Source: Pipra filicauda
Taxonomy: Eukaryota > Chordata > Aves > Passeriformes > Pipridae
Direction: 5' to 3'
NCBI RefSeq assembly: GCF_003945595.2
Contig: NW_024104320.1
Location: 2,277,365-2,341,364, forward strand
Length of the DNA: 64,000 nucleotides
Below, one piece after another: positions 22,403-36,466 of the stretch (positions are counted from its first letter, which is position 1; each line of letters begins with the position of its first letter). The position numbers and the translations under genes were made by a program. The notes beneath the pieces are model-generated. The model had not been told where the DNA came from. It searched no databases and saw only the letters and a program-made list of their open reading frames with translations.

Positions 22403-25400
22403 GCATGTGGTTTCCCAGAGCCCAGAACCACGATGTTCAATGGTAATTTTGAGTGGTGACTGGAGTGTCACACCCTGTAGAAGACAGACAAGTGGGAAAT
22501 GAGTTTGTGGCATATGATCATTACAACTTTTATGACTGAAAAACAGGCTGGAGAGTACATCAAGCAAACACGTATTCCCTGTCTGATTTCATAGAAGAAT
22601 AAATTCTGTTTTTGCTGCTACTGATCAGTGTCCAGCCTATTCCTAACCATGGAAATTTCACAGTTTTCCAAGGTAAATTTTCCTGAGGTTAAGTAAAATT
22701 CTCAGAGAATGAAACTTGAGACTATTCACCTGTTAAGCAACTTACATCATTAGACCAGAAAAACTAATTTTCCTCCCAGATCCTTAATATCTGATATAGG
22801 TAGGTTCTTTTGGGGGATGAATAATATTAAGGATTAATTTCAATATTTTAGGGGTGTGATTAGTGCAGATTCAATAATCTGTTGAATTCAACCTTGATAA
22901 AAGCCTTGTTAATGCAAGACAGATTATGAACAGGGCTGCACACAAGGGAGGGAAATTCAAGTGCCTTGAACAGGAAACACATAGGGACAAGGGTAGTAGT
23001 ATATTGACTGGTGTCACTGCTTTGGCAAGAATTGGGTATCAACTGTGCTTTATAATGACTAAAAATAATATTGAAATTCGCCTTGATATTACAGCACAAA
23101 ATATACATGAGCTTCAAGAACTCTAGGTGCAGGAAGATGAGAGGATCGCAATAAGATAAATTCAGAAGAACTTGAATTCAAATACAAACATTACTTTATC
23201 TGGTGAATAGAAGGTGTTCAAGAAGCACTGAGAAAAACTCAGTTAAGGAAATTAGGATGAAGAACCATGTAAATGTAAACGTTTGATAAACAACAAAAAG
23301 ATTTCCTTCTGCTTGGGTTTTGGTCCATAAAACCAACCTAACTGCCAAGCACTGTACATACCAACACCACAACAACAGCCAGTGCCCACAGCAGAGGACA
23401 CTGCCAGTGACCTTGCCAGGCTGGCAGCACCTGAAATGCATCCACAGCTTGCCCGAGAAGCAAAGCACATTATACCAGGGACCCTGTTTAGATTAAAAAT
23501 TCATCTCCAGATCTGAGCACTCTTTGCAAAGTTCCTCAAAGTTGAGAGCCAGCCTATTGGGAGAAAAAGATCTGTATTCCCACTGTATCCTCACTGTATC
23601 AGGGAGCCCTCTGACACATCAGAATTTGCTTACATCCATGTTTGAGCTCACCTTGTTTACAAATTTCAGGACACCCACCCTTGCTCTTGTCTGGAGAAGG
23701 CAGCACCATATTTTTTTGCAACAGTTTTCCTAGGAGTCCTAGTAGTGAGCAGATCAGCTGTGTGAACCTGCTGCAGCAGGGTAATTGGCCCAATATCTGG
23801 CTCTACCCCTTTCCTAATATTTCAGAGGGAACTTGGCTGTCTCTGTAGACCTAAGTCAAAACAAACTTAAAGAAAAGAGACAGACATTTCACAGGATCTG
23901 GAGAGGCTGCAAAGCTTTTATTGACTATTTCTATGGCATCAACAGCACAGCAGCAAATAAAGCATTTCACACTCCTGCTTTCCTGAGGTTGACTTGTGAA
24001 AAAAGCATGTGCCACTCAAATATAGGAGCTACATAATCAGCAGAGACAGTCTAGAAGAAAATGAAAAGCAGTGACAACCAAGCATCATTTAGAGAGGATG
24101 AAAAATAGTCTCAGTAACCCAGCAAGCAACATTTTAACCAAGAAAACAGTACCCCAATTGTAGCACCACAGGAGGACAAGCAACAAGGAAAAACCATGAA
24201 AATAAGACCACTTGGAGAAGAATAGAAAAGTAATGACAGTTCATGAGATACAGAACCTGCAATTTCAGTTTAGGCTCCGAGAACACTTTTTGGTAGAGGT
24301 TTCCTATTGCACAGAAAATCCTATCCCTCTGTTTCGACATCACTGTCCATTTGTCCATTACAGAAGTGTCCTGGAGACACACAAAAGCCTGACCCTGTCC
24401 CAGGGAGAAAAAAGTGGTTTCCTTGCAGACCAGCATATGAAATCTGTTCCTTTCTCATGTAAAACATAAGACCTGGAGTAATGCACAACTATTTTCCAGC
24501 TCATAAACTTAATTAGAACAGCTTAGTGATCTACATCCAGTCATGTAACGAGTCAGAGGCTGGGAATGTAACTTGGAAACGCTGATTCCCTTTCCCTTGC
24601 TCTCTCTGCTGGATCTTCACCTACTGCAGGCTGAGACTGATGTTAGAATTGTCCATTTGCTGCCTGTTTCCGACTGAGGTGGTTGAGCACTGCAAACTGG
24701 GGTGCAGCCAGGCACCCAGAGAGGGTGCTGCATCCTGCTCAGCAAAGAAACAGTCTCCAACTGCAAGCAAATGCAAGGATGTGCTGATCCCTGAATCTTA
24801 GGTGAGCACTTCAGGACTATTTTACAATTAAATGCAGCTTAGAGTTCTGCTAAGTTCAAAGAACTGGATTTTCTTTGGTGCAAAGTGCCATCACAGCACT
24901 GTGCTGACTTGTTGTCTGGAGTTGTACAACTCCAGGCAATTCCCTTCTCTCTATGAAAAAGGGAGTTGAACACAGTTTCTGCAAATACTTTCTCTCTTGT
25001 TGTAAGGGAGTGCTTTGGGATATTCATTTCTTACTTTGAAATTAACCAATTATCAGTATAAAATCAATACCGGTCAGATAATCGGTATCAAATAATCAAT
25101 GTTTTAGGCTCCTAATATTGTCCAAAGGCACAAATGATCAGTTCTCCTTCAAATTCATTTTTTAATAAAGGCGATGCTGTATTTGTGCAGAATTCCAAAA
25201 AGACTAAAGAAAGCACCAGTCTGAAAAGGATAATATTTATCAAAATGCCATTACACTGGCAAGTCCTGTTACACCATGAAATTATTCCTGGTTATATCAC
25301 ATATGCCTGGAGACTCTAATGTCATCAGAAGGGGCAGAGGAAAGAAAGGAATAAATGACACCTTGCAATATCAAAACTCTCAGAAAATATTTCTGAATTT

Positions 25401-26833
25401 CTCAGGTACATTTCTAAAGGTTGCACTCTAAAATCTTTAATCCTATGGTGAAACATTTTATTCTACAGGAAGGAGAAGAAAAGTAGAATGGCAATCAAAA
25501 GGATTCTGTGAAACTAAGTATCAGTGAAGCTAATATGAAAATGGACCTAAATGAGGAATACAGTGAAAATACATAATATAAACACCTAGATGTGTATCTA
25601 TGCATGCCATTTTGCACCTGTATATTCTTTTGCATGTACACACCTACACTTTCAGCATCTGACAAGAACAGGAAGAGAAACAGGACGTACCTTATTAATG
25701 AACTCTGTATAGAGCATCCCCCCTAGATCTCCACAGCTGCTTTTATTTCAATGTCTGGAACAGAGTGATCTGTAAAAGCATAAATCCACAGTGCTCTTGG
25801 TGTTTCAAGTTTTAGAATTCAAGAGAAAGAGGGGAAAATCATTCTGTTCCTCAGTACAAGGAGATCTCTCTCGTTTTCCTCCTTCCCAGCTCGGACTCCC
25901 AGACTCTGGATGCTGTGCTGTTCCTCCCTCTGTCACTCTTCCCAGTGGTGCTGCTGTCGATCCTCCATCTCACCCCCTAAAATTCACTCTCCGGAGTACC
26001 TGCCCCTCTGTCCGTGTGAATCAGCTTTCCAAAGAGCACTGACACCTCAGAGAGGGACCCTGGGAGTGTACCACTGGCAGAGGAAGGGGCATAAGCCAAA
26101 CCCAGCCAAAATCTGTCAAAGCACATGTCACATGTTGCTGGATCCCTCCTGCGAGCACAGTTGTAATCCGGTTTATCACCCGCACCACAGAACAGCAAAT
26201 ACTTTTAAAACTCAAAGGTGCTTTTTCTCCTCAAGTTATTCTTACTTTATGGTAAGAGAGGAAAAAGAACTGCAGTCCTAAAAGGTGCTTTCACAGAGAT
26301 AATAAAAGCATCTTTTAGTGTTGTATTTCATTTTTATTCTCTAGCTCCACCAGTCACTTATAAAACTGGGCTGGGTAGTAGAAATGCATGTGTGTAAATC
26401 ATCATCACTGCTCTGAAAATTTTTAGATAAACTGAAGACCTGACTTGCAATCCCCACTGCAGTGAAATAAAATCCAAAGTCTGAAGAAGTTTACAAAGAT
26501 GAAATACAGGAATCAATCCCTGATTTTTCTCTCCAAGGCAGATTTCTGAGTCTGTATGGCTGAGCCCCACAGTTCTTTTTCATCAACTGCCTGGTCAAGA
26601 AGCACTTTCTTGGGTAACATAGCAAACTGAATCCAGTCATGGATATGGAAAGAATATTGCAGGGAACATTTTTAGATGCTTTGTAACCTGACACTTACCC
26701 TGACACCTTTCTGCCAGGGGCTAAGAATTAAGAGTCTGAAGAAGTCACTGAAAGATTTTAATAAACAGCAACTTCACTTGGCATTTTAATATCAAAGACA
26801 AATAGAGACTGTGACAGTTGTTTTGCTTTATTT

Positions 26834-26851
26834 AAAAAAAAAAAAAAAAAA
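26834..26851. repeat. Poly(A) tract
   Basis: An uninterrupted run of about 18 A. No gene-like sequence or target duplication is evident beside it. Confidence 0.9.
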
Positions 26852-27781
26852 TCATTAATTTCATGGGAGTCTTTCTATGCTTGCCAGAGGTGGAAGGATT
26901 GTATTCTACAAGTAACAAAGAAGAAAGAGTTCTCTCCTACAATGGTAAAAGAAAATAAAGGAAGCAAATTATTTCCAGAAATATGGAGATTTTTTGAGCC
27001 AGGGCAGAGCCTCACAGTAAGGCTGGACACAGCTCTCTGATGGTTACATAAAAACAAAAAGCAGCTTTTTTTCTCCTTTCCTAATGAAGGAACTGGGAAT
27101 AGCCCAGTTTTCAGTTACAGACTGGCCCCAGTCAGTTCAGTGCACACACACAGATCCTTCAGCTCACCAGCACTGCATGTCAAGGGAGGAATCCTGAAAC
27201 TACAGAAAGTAACTTTCTAACTGACCCAAAATCCAGGCTACACCATCAAAAACCCTGTGTACCAAGTGACTCCAGGCCAGTTCACTGCAGAACTAACAGG
27301 GACACAGTGCTTTACGCTCAGCTGGTTTGAAGCTGCTTTGCAGAGAATGCTCATCGTTAATGCCATGTTTTATTTAGGGGGTGAAGAACCAGAGAAAGGT
27401 GAAAAGTACATGATTTTCAAAAAGGAAAACTCACTCTAGGTAAGAATTGCAGTCTTCCAAACTGATGGTGTGTGCCAAAACAGTTGTAGAGATCAGAAAA
27501 GCTCCAACCCCTCCAAAATCAATAATGTTCTGATACCCTGCAGGACTCAAGAGGAGACCAAAGTAACTGGCTGCTTTGTAGGTGGTAAGTTCTGAGGACA
27601 GATGACATCTGGTGTCCCTCCCCTCCTGATCTCCGCTTTTTGATATCAACGTGGAGCAGAGCAATAAACACCATCATTCAGTGAGGGTTAAAGAGAACAG
27701 TGTAACTCAGGATGGTCAGAACTTGGTAAGGGCAAAGAACGATTGAAAAGGAGGAAAAGGGAAAGATGGTTTCTGGGTTGT

Positions 27782-27834
27782 AGTATATAATCTCATTATA
27801 TATATCTGTCTTATATGTAAAAATATATATATTT
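27782..27834. repeat. TA-rich simple repeat
   Basis: Broken (TA)n/(AT)n runs such as ATTATATATATC and AAATATATATATTT. Confidence 0.8.
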
Positions 27835-29949
27835 TTGCTATAGCTTTGGCTGCTTGGTTTTTTTTCTTCCCTCTCTGGGAAGCAGGCCTTTGTTGTCAAG
27901 TTTCGGAGACTTGGTGGGAAGCCAGCTCGAAACTTGTACAAGTGTAATTTAGAGCATCACCCAGAACCCTTGGCACCAGGAAACTGAAGGATCATGATTC
28001 TTCTCCAAGTAGTAATTTCTTTAAAGAGAACTCAACAGTTGCTATGGACTCAAAAACCAGTAGATATGAAGTATAAATCAAAGTTCTTCTAGGGCATATC
28101 ACTTATCTCGAGGATAGAGTTTGCAGAAATCATGACTAACAACTCATGAAAGGAAGCAATGGAAGAAAACTGAGTTCATTTCTCAGTTGATTGCAGGTAG
28201 TGTTTGTGATATGACATTGTCATTGTTAGTAACAGGTTGCTGATGCCAATTCTCATCTTAGCTCCCATCTTAACTAGTCTTGACTTGCTTTGCTAACTGG
28301 TCTTGAACTTGTTTTCCTTGCCTGAGCAGCAAAGTAGTCAGGGCATTAAACTCTTAACAACAAAATAAGAAAAGTGGTCAGAGAGGGTTATTTTTTTAAC
28401 CAAAGTCCTTGTTCAGTAGCTTTAATCCTTGGACTTGTCCATATTTGGTAAGATTCAGTCATATTACACATGGCAAAATTCCAGCAAGGAACCACGTGTG
28501 AGTGAAAATCCTAGCATAGTATAGGATCATAGATAGCTGGGAGAGAAGCTCACTAACAAAAATAGCATAAAATGTCCCCAAGCAAACCACGAAGCTGAGG
28601 AGTATTAGAAAATACAAATTACTGCCATCAGCAGCAACGCTGGCAACTTGGGGCACTGACATCTTGTCATGGCAGCCCTTGGCCAGACCACAGGAAAGCA
28701 CAGGCAACAAGGGAGGGAAAGAAGCTTGGAGGAGAGGGACAGCAAGGGGACAATGTAGCCAGGATCTTGTTATTAATTACATTAGTAATACCATTCCTTT
28801 TATTTTAATTAAACAATTTGGATTATTGGTGCATTAATGTAATTTTAACTGGATTTAAAAGCAGCTTTTACCTTATTTTAATTAGACTAACAACCAATTC
28901 TTGTGTTTGTTTATAAGATCCATAACAGGATTTTGACTGTACCAGGGCAGGCTGAAGATGTAGTTCAAATGCTGTGAAGTGTTTGATGAACTAGTTCAGG
29001 CTTGGTGAAGATGTGAGACATAAGGATTCAAGTTGTTGAAAAATTTTTTCAAGAATCTTGGAGACAAAAAAACCCACAAAGTTTGGAAAATGTTCCAGTG
29101 GCTGAAAGAACTAAGAAATTGCTGGTCTCCTGAAGCTTGGATGAATCTAGGTGGAATGTACCATGAGAAATAGAGAAATAAAAGCCAATATTGAACATGC
29201 TTGCAAGAACAGAAAATTGAATATTTTATTGAATTTTTTTTTAGAAAAATAATGTACAGAATAAAAAAGGTACAGGGAAAAATATACTTAGCTTTCCAGC
29301 TCATTCATTCATTTTTTTTTCTATTTTTAAACCAGCTTTCTAACAGATTATTGATTTAATATAAAAGCAAATAAAAAATAAATCAGAATGGCAGTATTTC
29401 TATTACTGATACACCACAACACTCTAGCACATATTTTCAACAACTGACACAAAGGACAGTGAAGCTCCATGTTAACTGCACACCACTACTCAGTAATCTT
29501 GGTGCAACAGTAAGAACGTCAGTCCAGAGCAAACATAGTCATGTGTCAGCTGCAGGGTGTCTTAAATGTTCAGCATATTTATTCACATGGTTATTAAAAA
29601 ATATAAATTGTGGTTTTATTTTTTTTAATACCACACTGATCAACTGAGATAAAAATTAACTCTCTGCTCTGCTTGAGGGATTAAATCTTGACTGCACGCA
29701 ATGGGATGAAAGAAAGGAATTTGAGTCCAAAAGCTTCATCCATCAGGATGTGTCTATTGAAATTAGTCTTATGGCACTTGTATACTCTCATTAAAAAGTA
29801 GATGTGAGGACTCATTAGAAGGCAAGGCTGTGTGAACCTCCAAGTCATACATTACGACGTGTGATATGGTGAATTAACACAATGCCAGTGCAAAGCTTGA
29901 GGCACAGAAGAGCTCAGTGGTAGTGGATGCCATCCTCTTTTGGAGACTC

Positions 29950-30940
29950 ACATTCTAGCTGCCAAAACATGTTAACTGAGTCACTGGCTGCACTGAATCT
30001 ACTTGCAGCGTTTTGGATGACATTTTAAACATTACTGCTGGGGCAGTTTTTCCAAGTGGAGCAACTGTGCATGTGCCCAGGTCTTCCCTGTTGATATGAC
30101 ACTGGATGAGCTCTGCTGCCCTCACCACTGAGAGCTTCTCCATGGTGCTGACCCTCTGAAAGGGATACCTTGCTCAGAAAATGCATAGGATAACGAGAAA
30201 TACAATAAAATCTTAAAACACCTTTCCCTCCACCCCCCCACTTCTTCCCAGGTTCAACTTCACTCCAGATTTCCTGGCCCTCCTCCCCTCAGTGGCACCT
30301 GGGGACAGGGAATGGTTCTGCAGTCAGTTTGTCACATGGTGTCTCTAACACTGCTTCCTCCTCAGGGGCAGGACTCATCACACTCTTCCCCTGATCCAGT
30401 GTGGGGTCCCTGTCTTGAGAGACAGTCCTCCACGAACTGCTTCAGTGTGAGTCCTTCCCACAGGCTGCAGTTCTGCATGACCTGCTCCAGTGTAGATCCC
30501 TCCCACAGGCTGCAGTCCCTCAGGAACAGGTTGCTCCAGAGTGGGTTCCCTGCAGGCCCTGACACCAAAACTGCTCCTCTATCCGTGGGGCCACAGGTCC
30601 TGTCAGGAACCTCTTCAAGTGTGGGCTTCCCGCTTGGTCACGTCCTCCTCTGGGCTCCCCCCTGCTCCAGCACAGGTTCCTCCATGGACTGCAGATGGAT
30701 CTCTGCTCCTCTATGGACCTGCAGGGGCACAGCTGCCTCACCCCGCTCTGCACCACAGGCATCAGGGGAATCCCTTCTTCAGTGCCTGGAGCTCCTCCTG
30801 CCCCTCCTTGTGCACTGACCTCGGTGTCTGCAGGGCTGTTGCTCTCACACATTCTCACTCCTCCCTTCCAGCTGCTGTTCTGCAGCAGGTTTTTTCCTTC
30901 CTTCTTAAATACGTAATTACAGAGGCTATTTTACCTCACT
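29950..30940 (-). mobile_element. LTR-like avian repeat with GC-rich internal tandem units
   Basis: About 1 kb, sharply GC-richer than its AT-rich surroundings. It contains repeated motifs of the type CTGCTCCAGTGTNGRTCCC, CCCACAGGCTGCAG, and GGCCACAGGTCCTGTCAGGA. From memory this is an abundant bird retrovirus-related repeat, read here on the minus strand, with a minus-strand AAGATTTTATTGTATTTC block near 30200. The AT-rich flank at about 29.95-30.19 kb is assigned less surely. It is truncated near 30940. Open frames on both strands (up to 168 codons at 30312-30818) reflect GC content, not genes. The family name was not determined. Confidence 0.6.
30436..30545. repeat. Imperfect tandem units of about 54 bp
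   Basis: Two to three diverged copies start CTGCTTCAGTGTGAGTCC, CTGCTCCAGTGTAGATCC and TTGCTCCAGAGTGGGTTCC; the first two share CCCACAGGCTGCAGT. They lie inside the LTR-like element. Confidence 0.75.
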
Positions 30941-33900
30941 GTAGAATGCATAGTTGAGAGTAGTCAAGTGAATTGTCCTCTAAAAATGCCAAGTTTTCTA
31001 GAACTAGAGAACTAGGTCTAACTAGAACTAGTCCTAACTTTTCCTTACGTGTCCCTCCAAAACAACCTGTACCAACCTCCACTGCAAAGGTAAGCAATGC
31101 CTCCTTTAGCACGCACACATGCAGTAATATATTTCTCTTACTAAGGCATATAAAATTTGTGTGATCAATCAAGTCACTAATTCTGTCCTCTGGGTGTGCA
31201 GAACTTGCCAAAGACATCTTCAAACTAGGCCACCTGCTGACAGCTTACTCAGACCATCTGGGTACATCTCACTTTAAAAAAGGCCTGTCTCCAGCAGGGA
31301 GGACACCTTGGGATCCTTCACTTCCAGCCACTGGTCCCCAGTCTCTCAAGAAGAGGAACATGGATGGTACAAAGCAAAGAAACAACCAATAAAGTGCAGG
31401 TGAGCAGACTTTATTCTATGGCATATGAAGATAATTACATATGCAGGTGAGATTCATCTCACCTGATGGGAGTTGGTGAAACACTAAGCATCAAAATTTA
31501 AATACCTATCAGCCTTTTATCTTTAGGCATCAGAAAAATAAACAGAAAAAAAATAAAACGTTTTCATCATTCAAAAGGGGTAAAAGAAAAATGGAAAAAT
31601 ACACTGATTAAAAATTGAAATTAAAATTTCTGATGTTAGATACCTTCTAAATAGTAATTTTTATTTCTTTATCCCTGAAAATGCACATTAATTCTGAAAA
31701 TTTAATTAAAGTTAAGCAGTTGACTTGTTTCTCGGTTTCTTAAGGAAATGAGGACTATATAATTACACTGCCCAAGTTTTCCACACTAACTTTTGAACTT
31801 ATTAATTCTCTCAAAACCAGAAACTAATGGAAATCTCTAATTATATCTCTTTTAATGTTTTGAAAAACAGCAAGAACACAGATAAAGGAGATGCAGAACC
31901 ATAGGCAAAGCAAGGGGAACCTCTAAATTTACGGTTTGGAGCAGCTCCCTTCTTTGACAGCAAATCCCTTCCCTGTCCATCTTTATCTGGAGAGAAGTGC
32001 TTGGGTTTGTACCTGCCAGTTTTTCAACTACAAATTTGCCTGCTTTTTGTGTAAGTTTTGTTAAACTAATCTAACTTAGGGCAGTGGTTTTAGCAAGTGG
32101 TTTTGATAAAATTCCACCCAAAACATGTCTCCTAATAGGAGCTGAGAGAAATAAATCTCTGCTTTCACAGTTACCACAAGTCCTCACTGGAGTCACTGGT
32201 TTATTCACCACAGTGAATGACTGTGTCTTGTGCCTGCGTGACCTCCAACAAGGATCAAGGAACTGTAACAGTCAGATCAGCCAGTTTAACACAAGGATGA
32301 CTCAGCTGAGGCCACCAGCTGAGACATCCAATGGCAACTATATGTGTAAATTATATTTTCAGGTCTTTCATTACTCTGGGTGCTCTCTGGGGACAGAAAA
32401 CAAGAGAAAACTCTGTCCTTTAATGCAGAGTCTCTTGAAGAGAAGGGAAAGAGCAATTGCAGAAGAGAGGAAAAGGAAAATAAATGAAGAATGGGTAGGA
32501 GGTAGGAAAAAAGAAAGATATTCAAACCAGTGAAAGCAAGAGAGAAAAGTCTTAAAGTAAAGTGGGCTGGAAGATGAAAGATATTCAAAAGGGGGAAAAA
32601 AAGAAAGAGGAGGAGTTTCTGAAAATACATCCTAGTTCATTTAAACAGTATCTTCTAGGGTGCAATAATCCCCAAGATCCCATTTAAAGATTCAGGGTAG
32701 GGACATCTTTCCTTTTCAAGTCCCTATGCAATTCTCCACCTCAGCCTTGTCTATCATTTGCCTTTTCCCCTCTCTCCCCACTCCCTTCCTGGGTACTGTT
32801 ACATATTTAATCCTTGGACAAGTCTCCTCATCTCCCCAGTCCCACAAGTGTCAGGCTGGAGTTTATCTACTATGCTTCATTTACTTAGAAATAAAAACAA
32901 GGAGCCATGATGTGATTTTGAGACTGTTGTTCCTGGTCTGGGTTATGTTTGTGGTGCCCTGACAACACAAATTGTACCAGCTGCATAATAGCAAGCATGG
33001 GAGCAGGGAAGTCTCTGCATGCAGCAGAGCGATAAGAAGGCTCTACCATCAAATTAGCACTTTTATACTACCAAAAAAAATGTCTAAACAGAGTTATCTT
33101 CAGTGCAACAGGAGGTGGCAGGGAAGAAAAATGGTTTCTCCAGTAACCCAGAAGGAATTGGAGATGTGCTTGGAGTTGTTGAGCTTTTGTCATTGATTTG
33201 TTTTGGGTGGAAATAAGAATGAAAAGTATACTTAATAAGAAAATATATAATCACAGCAGAAGACTGTTACTTGAACAACTTAATTAGTGTTTTTTTTGGA
33301 AGATAGCATAAGGAAACGTTCCATGTTCTCCACTTGAATGTGTTGGTGATAGATGCAGGTTTAACATTAAATCTTTCATGGTATTTTCAAACTTCAAATA
33401 CAGTCACATTTTATATTTTAAACAGGTATCCAAAACCTCAACCACTGCCTATTTTCTATCAATACAGCAATATTTACCCATTTTGCATCACTTGAGTCAA
33501 GATATAAAGAAAAAATCCTGACAGAACAGGAAAATCTTCCCAGCTGGGAGAAGACACTTAGGAAATATCTTGGGGATTGGGCCATTATACAGAAAACTGG
33601 ACTGAACAATTACTAAATTGAAGGCCACAGGAGATGAGAAAAGGGCAAAGAACAAGCCAATAACATTTGCAAACAGTTGACTGCAAGAGGCAACAAAATT
33701 TGAATTTGATGTAAATAATTTTTCACTTTCTTCAGTTTTTGGGACCTAAAGGCAGCTGTCCCTGCATCCATAGAAAATGCTATTGAACAATGAGCACAAA
33801 CCTTCATTTAATGGGACCACAGTGCCTACTTCTGACTTGTTGCACACTGACAAATTTTGTGACTTCCTCAGATGTCATTAAATGCGAATCCAAAGTGCCG

Positions 33901-36398
33901 TATGTTCATGTGTATGGATCAATATGAGAGGTCTCTCTGTGTATGTGGTCCAGCGCAGACAGCAGCCTGGAAACACCTTCCTCCAAAATAAACCCACTTT
34001 TTCTCTTGCTGTTTTGCACTTTCACAAAAGGTGTGACATGCAATGGCAGCAGTGGCTCACTGAGGGGATCCCACTTCAGTGACACCTCTGCCGCCAGGAC
34101 TTTCTGACTGGTTCTGCAGCTACAGAAGTGGTGCCCAAAAGTAAATAAAATGGAGTCAGCCTCAAACTCCTGACGGCACCTGCATGCCACCAAAGGAAGA
34201 AAAAGTTGAAGACAACAAGGCCAGCTCTGCTTGAAGACTCCAAGAGATGCCATCACTAGAAACACATATGAAACGTGTCCAGCTTGGCAATAGTGTTTCT
34301 GCACCTGTGTGCCAACCACTGCAAAACCACGTCACAGAAAGTACCAGCAAAGACTTTTCAGGTCATTTTTCTCTATTCTACATAGATAATTTTGTTTACC
34401 ACAACATTGGTGGTACAGTACTAGATCAGCTCAAGAACGTAAGTCAGTTGTTTTCCCCTGCTAATGCAAGGTTATGATTCCCTTAATCCTAAATTCTCCT
34501 TCTTGAAGTCATTCATACTGTGTGGACGGATCATTAAAAGTGTTAAAAAGTGGCTCTTGGGTAAACTATTATCACTGCCTATGAAGCCTTCTGTGATAAA
34601 CTGCTCACTGGCTGGTAGAAGGCAGAGAAAAAAAGGATGAATGAGTTATCCATGGAAGAAAGTTTGTCTGACCCACATCTATTCACTGGAATTCAAGAGT
34701 CTAGTCATTTGGCTCTGCCTACGGATGCACTGGCACTTCCCAAAGGCCATTTGCTTCACTGTGTGCTTGCCAGTCCTGGCTGAAACAATATATCTTCTTT
34801 TGAAATATAGATTTAGATAATGTAAACATCTATATAAGATTAAAAAATAGAGAGAGAGAGGAAGACCATATTTAGAGATTATTTTTGATGCATTTAATAC
34901 GTGGCTTACAGACTTATATAAGTATCCAGATGAAGAAGGAACACAGCATTAGGAAGAATGTTCAGAGCTATGAAATCTCACCACCAGCACTGCAGGCAAA
35001 CAGTGTGTGAGCTGATCATTTTCTCTTTTCTGTACTCTCTTTCTCTTTCCTCTTTTCTGGATATTGGTTCCTTTTGGTTTTACCATAGGCCTATTCCCAG
35101 TGTTCATTCAGGAATTGTTAGAATTCTTTCTCTAAGGTCCAGCCTGAACACATACCTATTTGTTATTGTGTTGAAACTCTCCTGCTGCTCTGCTAACTTT
35201 CCCTGTTACACCTTTTATTTCCCCATTGCAATAGAGGAACCATCATAATTTCAACCTTCCTTTAGTCACACAGATAAATGAAGTACCTTCAGTTTCTTCA
35301 AGAATAGAGATTCCCTGTTTCTAAGATCACAGTCGCTCTCGTAGTCTGCATTAGTTTATCCACCTTTTTTCAATGAGAGACATTTCATCCTAGATGAGGT
35401 TTTATATATATCACAACCTGAGAGATCCATTCTCCCTGTTTTTTTGAATACTTCTGTGATACAACTTAGAAGAACTTTCAGATTTTTGACAGTAATGAAA
35501 CAAGAGTCTGTGTTGAGTCCACGGTGGGAATCCTTCGTGTCAAGATAAGCTGAGCTCAGGAAACAATATAAGTGCAGTTTCTGTCACTATTTACTAAGTA
35601 CCTGCTTTGTCCTTGGTACATTATCTATCTCACTCCATTTCCACTTATTTCAGACTTCAGGATGATTCTGTTTTCATTGGCCACATTATTGCTGGGAAAT
35701 TACTCCCTGGCACTGAATCTGTCACCTACACTTAAGCTGAATTTTTGGCACAGACAAATCAGCACCCTACCAATAAATCCCAACCATGGGCCAGGAACTA
35801 TTCCCCAAAGGTGGTTGAATGTGGCCACACCATTTTGGAAGCCGGAATTGCTTTGTAGAATTGAAATACTGGGCTGGCACCAGGGCCAGAGGGGTGCTGT
35901 GATCCTGTTAAAGTTTCTGGTGCAAATGCACCTGATGTGCAGTTTGATTCTCCTGATGATCACTGAGGACAGGTACAGACTTGGCTTGTTGCTGATGCTT
36001 AAATCAGTAAAAAGCAGTATATTTCCTTTTGGATTAAGGATGACTTTTGTCTCTGTAACAGCTAGATGGGAATGTGAGGAACTACAATTGTAGAAATCCA
36101 TCAGTTTCTGAGAAAATACCGACATATTTAATTTCCAGCCTGTGGTGTTTATGAGCACTTTGTCCTTTTAAATATTAAAGTCTATAAGACATTTGCCCCT
36201 TTTTCTGGTGTGGTTTTTTTTTGTTTGTTTGTTTTGTTTTTTGTTTTTTATACTTTTCAAAGATGTCAATTAGACTAATGCCCTCCAATAATCCTGAGTG
36301 GCATTTTTGTGTCATCCCAAAGCAATATTACACTAGATGTTAAAGGTAATAAAACCAAATCAATTCCTGCAAATAAAATCTCCTTCTTTGAGTAGTCA
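30941..36398. other. Intergenic, 5.5 kb: no gene recognised
   Basis: AT-rich. Frames at 32084-32533 plus, 33906-34319 minus and 35572-36158 (both strands) are the longest; none has a recognisable domain. Confidence 0.55.
36213..36250. repeat. T-rich (TTTG)n tract
   Basis: Runs of T with GTTTGTTTG spacing, low complexity. Confidence 0.9.
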
Positions 36399-36466
36399 CT
36401 GTGCTAGGTTGATGGTTGATGACCTTAAACATCTGTTCCAACCTTAATGATTCTGTGACTCTTTGA
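36399..36466 (+). repeat. Short CR1 3' tail fragment
   Basis: GCTAGGTTGATGGTTGATGA, CCTTAAACATCTGTTCCAAC and ATGATTCTGTGACTC: the diverged last part of a CR1. Confidence 0.7.

Larger units (their letters stand above)
21162..29949. other. Intergenic, 8.8 kb: no gene recognised
   Basis: Contains only the simple repeats listed separately. Frames of 85-125 codons (such as 25910-26281 plus and 28459-28710 minus) lack domains, paired splice sites in phase, or conserved motifs I know. Confidence 0.6.

Noticed and set aside
28459..28710. Hydrophobic minus-strand 83-codon ORF resembling a membrane protein fragment
   Set aside because: No recognisable motif, no splice partners in phase, and AT-rich DNA readily gives hydrophobic frames.
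30312..30957. 168- and 138-codon plus-strand ORFs
   Set aside because: They lie in a GC-rich repeat with tandem units; frames are open on both strands with no domain.
33906..34319. Minus-strand 137-codon ORF containing FEADSI, briefly considered as OPN5 exon 1
   Set aside because: No further similarity to OPN5; the true exon 1 with GDPFASKLS was found at 15175-15313.
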